A DNA stretch of 64,000 bases, taken from NCBI RefSeq assembly GCF_963576615.1, contig NC_088711.1, positions 6,758,001-6,822,000 of the forward strand, in the 5' to 3' direction. The translations under genes were made by a program, and so were the position numbers. This document shows, piece after piece, positions 60,201-64,000 of the stretch. Each line of letters begins with the position of its first letter. The first letter of the stretch is position 1. This stretch comes from Watersipora subatra (lineage: Eukaryota; Bryozoa; Gymnolaemata; Cheilostomatida; Watersiporidae). The notes beneath the pieces were generated by a model. That model saw only the letters and a list, made by a program, of their open reading frames with translations. It was not told the origin of the DNA and searched no databases.

Positions 60201-63200
60201 CATATGGTAATACACATCAGTTATTCTGATAGCTATTACTATAACAGCAACTTAGCAGTGGTTTTGAGCGCAATGCAAATTGTCTTTAGTTTTCACTTTC
60301 TAATTATTGCTGCCATGCAGAGTAGGAGGCTTGAATGTGCAGTGATTAATAACAGGTTATCATTTAGTCTCAACTATTAACAGTAACAGCTGGAGACATG
60401 CAGTTTAGTTCATCAGGTATCCTAAAACTATTGAAGTTTGTCTCTAAAAGGCTCAAATATGGAACACCGTGAAGGTGGCAGACAGTTGGGAATGAACGCT
60501 AAGGAGTAGGTGTATATTCACTCACCACTTCGAGTACCAGCCATTGTGGTGGAACCAAAGAGACCTCCTGGCCAGGCATTGTAGGTAAAAAGCTGATGCT
60601 TTCTAATCTCTTCTGTTTTGTAGACAACAATGCTAGCACCCTATAAGTTACACATCATGGTTAGCAAGTATCCTTATAAATTGTAGGAGTACATTTTAAA
60701 GCGTTCATTATGTTGAGGAAACTATGCGACGCCTTACAACTTAGAGCAGTTGTACAATTAAACCCACCTTGGGAGTGTAGCCGAACTTATGGAGATCAGC
60801 AGACATTGAGGTCACTCCATCACATCGAAAGTCAAACCGTGGAATGTCCATTCCTAGCTTATCCAACCTGTAAAGAAGCAATGAGGCCAGTGTGCTATGA
60901 AAGGAAATATTTCCCATGCTAAGGGTAATCAGATGACACAAGTTTGTAATTGGAGAAAATTCTAAAACATTATTTATAGATGACTGTTTCAGCGCTCAGT
61001 TTGTTTCAGACTCTTTCCACATCCTAGTATATTCTACTGCTGGAATTGCACACCCCTGTCACTGGTCTGACTACATTTGTGAACTCTGGGCTGCTGTAGC
61101 CACTTAGTATATAGTAGTCATAATATACTCGTGTAGAGTTGTCACCCTTGCTTTGAATATTCACAAAGCGTTGGTAGTTAAGCCTATAATCCTCGTGTTG
61201 TGCTTATGAGAGAACTTGGTGACTATCGAAGAATAAAAAGAGACGAACCAAGGCAGCATAAATCCTCCGTAGCAAGCGTCTACATGAAAGGGAAGGTTGT
61301 GTTTGAGTGCAAGTTTTCCTATGGCCTCTATTGGGTCTATGATTCCATGAGGATATGAGGGGGCAGAAGCGGCTAGCATTATTGTGTTGCTTGTGATACC
61401 CTGGCAAAGAAACACTCAGTTAGAGACAAACCAAGTATCAGAAGAACATGCATTCATTCATGGTAGGGATATGGAGAGACTGCTGTGATGCAGGCTCTAA
61501 TGTGTTTGAACACATGATTCCATGGCATTGGGCCTAGATTAATCATTTGGTGTTTGCTCAGAAGGTTTTTACAACACTTGCATCTCATTGGCTAATTAAA
61601 AAACTTTTGCACGTGCGTTTTTCAATCCCGAAGCGATATGTTGATCACTAAAACAATTTAGTAGCCAAGATACAAAGTAGCCAATACAGTGGCAAGTGTT
61701 CTAAAACATGAACTTCTCAAGGTCAATCCGTTGTCCAAATCATCGTTCTAACGTGACGTTAACAGTTTAGCTAATGACAATGTCGGACAGCGATTTTATA
61801 AATCACCGAAAATATTAACACATGCTATGTATACTGTATAGTGTTACTATATGAACACACGCAATAAAAATAAAGACACATTCCAACACTAATTACGAGA
61901 TAAACAGCTGTTGTAAGACAGCAAACCTGCTCAAGCTTGTCAACATCTGCAGCGTACTTTGCGGTGAGCTCAGTGTGCACAACATTAAGGCCAAAGTACA
62001 TGGCAGCCTTTTCAAAAGCAGGGTGTATCGAGATCGGTGCAAGAATCTCTGGGTTTTTTATATGAGGTTTGTATTTCCGAGCCATGTCTCTGTAAGAGGG
62101 TTGAATCATGCCCAGTAATTTGTTAACAGCTCTTACTGTACACGCTAAATACAAGCATTATGCATTTTTACAATTAGAGAACATGCGGCCAATTACTTAT
62201 AGACATGGTTCTCATCTGACATGTCAATGACCTATATTAACGATCCTACATGCATAAAAATGCACAGAGAAAGTTCTTTTATGATCTGCACACGTACTTT
62301 TTGAAAATGCATCATTTTAGACTATTTGTCTGGTTGATTGCAAATCTATTGATTATACAAGAGCGCTACGCCCTTGTCTCCATTCTCTGCAATGACTTCC
62401 TATATGAAATACTTCAGAACACGGCTAATATAATACTGATAGACTCATGACTGCCTCATTAGCATTCAGTGCTTTTTTCTATTCATTTCAAGTTTAGTTT
62501 TACTACTAAGGTGAAAGATTATTTACTTTCAGTAAGTAATATCTGATTGAATTTACCAAGATGTTGTTCAACTAGGCATTTACCTAGTAGTGTCAAATTC
62601 CACTGTTTTATATAACACTTACACCAGGAAAGGAGATGGATACGATGAGTTGTAATCATAGATATAGTAATCATAGATATATAGGGTTTACTATATCTAT
62701 GGTTGTAATAATGAAGCTGTAGCAGGAGGGTACTTGTGAACAGCAAATAGACTCGTGACACACCGAGTACAAATAAACTCTAGTTAAAACTGCATGAGAT
62801 CTGTAATATACGGTGATATAAAGTCAGATACATCACGAATTAGCTAATGACAAGCAAAGATTAACTTGGCATACCTATAGGCTTTGACAGCCATGAGGAC
62901 ACTTTCTGTACCTCCGGATGTTAAGGATCCACATGCCCGACTATCAGCATTGAGCATTGATGCAGTCATAGAGATACACTCCAACTCAAACTTTCTGTAA
63001 AATTTAAATGAAATCCAAACATATTTGAAATTCAAAAATAAGCCTCACGACAGACTACCTTCCTTGAAAATGTGTTGGCTCAACTCTCCCATCCCTTCGG
63101 AATGTGTGTCACACGGAGACACTGTCCTCAGAAGTGTGATTATCATATATATTTCTTCCATCCAACAATAATAGAGCTCTCTATGTTAAGCGTGCTCACT

Positions 63201-63901
63201 TGAATCTGACCAGCAAAGTCTCAAGCCATTTACAGACTCAACAAGTCTCAAGCCATCTACAGACTCAACAAGTCTCAAGCCATCAACAGACTCTACAAGT
63301 CTCGAGCCATCTACAGACTCTACAAGTCTCAAGCCATCTACAGACTCAACAAGTCTCAAGCCATCAACAGACTCAACAAGTCTCAAACCATCTATACAGA
63401 CTCAACAAGTCTCAAGCCATCTACAGACTCTACAAGTCTCAAGCCATCTACAGACTCAACAAGTCTCAAGCCATCAACAGACTCTACAAGTCTCGAGCCA
63501 TCTACAGACTCTACAAGTCTCAAGCCATCTACAGACTCAACAAGTCTCAAGTCATCAACAGACTCAACAAGTCTCAAACCATCTATACAGACTCAACAAG
63601 TCTCAAGCCATCTACAGACTCTACAAGTCTCGTCATCTATAGACTCAACAAGTATCAAGCCATCTACAGACTCAACAAGTCTCAAGCCATCTACAGACTC
63701 AACAAGTCTCAAGCCATCTACAGACTTTACAAGTCTTAAGCCATCTACAGACTTTACAAGTCAACATACCTGAGCGATGGAAATGCTACGGGGTTCAAAG
63801 CATTTTCATTCATAAACATGGCCTGGGAAATCTCTACAAGCTGCTGATGGTTTGCGGAGACATCATGCTGCTCTGAAAAAGCATGAATCAGTTCACACAC
63901 C
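57268..63901 (-). CDS. Sphingosine-1-phosphate-lyase-like PLP-dependent lyase/decarboxylase, 3' part (10 exons, 413 aa visible)
   Basis: Group II PLP enzyme of the sphingosine-1-phosphate lyase/pyridoxal-dependent decarboxylase family, which cleaves phosphorylated sphingoid bases. Exons on the - strand: 63901-63770, 62994-62875, 62089-61927, 61400-61249, 60867-60768, 60640-60526, 59403-59282, 59151-59049, 58718-58600 and 57384-57268 (TGA stop), all GT-AG with matching phases. Motifs: CGSLTSGGTESVLMAVKAYR (cofactor phosphate binding), SYPHGIIDPI, HVDACYGGF with the cofactor-contacting Asp, and GVTSMSADLHKFGYTPKGAS, whose K216 of the visible part is the Schiff-base lysine. AWPGG, GTRSG, a DEMEKKGWRM...DSIHF block and a C-terminal AAMYGMIAKIP follow. 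The 5' end is outside the window, so an ER membrane anchor cannot be judged. NENALNPVAFPSLRKFE and ERQQLPDSIHF look closer to bacterial-type soluble members than to the animal ER enzyme (from memory of the family). Confidence 0.88.
58052..58452. mobile_element. TA-flanked MITE, copy 2 (401 bp), in the last lyase intron
   Basis: Ends CCCTAGGACACTGATATTTC and (reversed) CCCTAGGACACTTATGTATT, with TA at 58050-58051 and 58453-58454. Its body matches copy 1 at 42920-43353 through most of its length. Confidence 0.88.
62657..62701. mobile_element. 45-bp micro-copy of the P-like element
   Basis: Begins CATAGATATAGTAA and ends GGGTTTACTATATCTATG, the two termini of the element at 22300-24253, with almost nothing between. 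GTTGTAAT is duplicated exactly at 62649-62656 and 62702-62709. It lies in a lyase intron. Confidence 0.8.
63217..63763. repeat. 27-bp minisatellite next to a lyase splice donor
   Basis: About twenty units of ACAAGTCTCAAGCCATCTAC + AGACTCA with recurring variants (CTCGAGCC, ATCAACAG, ACTCTACA). It ends seven bases before the - strand exon boundary at 63770. A higher-order pattern of about six units appears to repeat once (63217-63420 versus 63421-63620). ORFs on both strands are periodic artefacts. Confidence 0.95.
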
Positions 63902-64000
63902 CTGCAATGACTGGATTATACAAGCAAGTTTAGTTTGTTGAGATAAAGTCTAAGCCCAAAAATATATCTGATGAGTAGATCAATTTTTCTTGCTAAAATG

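Noticed and set aside
63200-63739. 179-codon + strand ORF and two - strand ORFs of repeating nine-residue units
   Set aside because: Product of the 27-bp minisatellite; they lie in an intron and have no start or splice support.

Overview
This is a 64 kb piece of an AT-rich, intron-bearing animal nuclear genome. The genes are split by GT-AG introns, each gene is surrounded by transposon relics and minisatellites, and there are no bacterial-style operons. The protein families are general animal ones. The mix of Ty3, Helitron, hAT, P-like and TTAA elements suggests a marine invertebrate, perhaps a lophotrochozoan, but the sequence alone does not fix the species.

Four host genes can be reconstructed exon by exon. 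(1) An NADPH-dependent FMN reductase family protein, + strand, 26484-28823, 4 exons, 197 aa. (2) The exosome cap subunit RRP4/EXOSC2, - strand, 40104-28954, 7 exons, 293 aa; it runs tail-to-tail with the reductase, with 130 bp between the stop codons. (3) The splicing regulator Transformer-2, + strand, 47290-55961, 8 coding exons, 275 aa, with RS1-RRM-Gly-rich-RS2 architecture and tiny first and last coding exons. (4) The 3' ten exons of a PLP-dependent sphingosine-1-phosphate-lyase-like enzyme, - strand, 63901-57268, whose 5' end lies beyond the window; it is convergent with Transformer-2.

Layout of the rest. 1-9.3 kb: a truncated TTAA-type repeat copy, a 22-bp/15-bp minisatellite, and a 2.47 kb element bounded by long GGCGAC-rich inverted repeats. 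9.4-12.1 kb: a decayed P-element/THAP9-type transposase on the - strand, interrupted by a CATTTCCATA-type minisatellite. 13.5-15.1 kb: a LINE reverse-transcriptase tail and an 814-bp near-perfect palindrome. 16.3-20.95 kb: a full-length Ty3/gypsy LTR retrotransposon with matching LTRs and a 5-bp target duplication, but broken reading frames. 22-24.8 kb: a 40-bp satellite array split by a P-like transposon, which itself carries a nested element. 31.2-33.5 kb: a Helitron inside RRP4 intron 5. 38.5-39.5 kb: a pogo/Tigger-like element inside RRP4 intron 1. 41-47 kb: a second Ty3 integrase relic, a TA-flanked MITE, a CGGBP1-related hAT transposase relic and two MITEs with CCTGCC ends. Transformer-2 introns hold a 39-bp minisatellite that abuts a splice acceptor and an 877-bp TTAA-flanked foldback element. 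The lyase introns hold a second TA MITE, a 45-bp micro-copy of the P-like element, and a 27-bp minisatellite next to a splice donor.

Two of the four genes are RNA-processing factors and two are metabolic enzymes; nothing suggests that they work as one pathway. The most unusual content is the transposon biology: several families here show both terminal inverted repeats and target-site duplications by eye, and two unrelated insertions reveal the same P-like termini.
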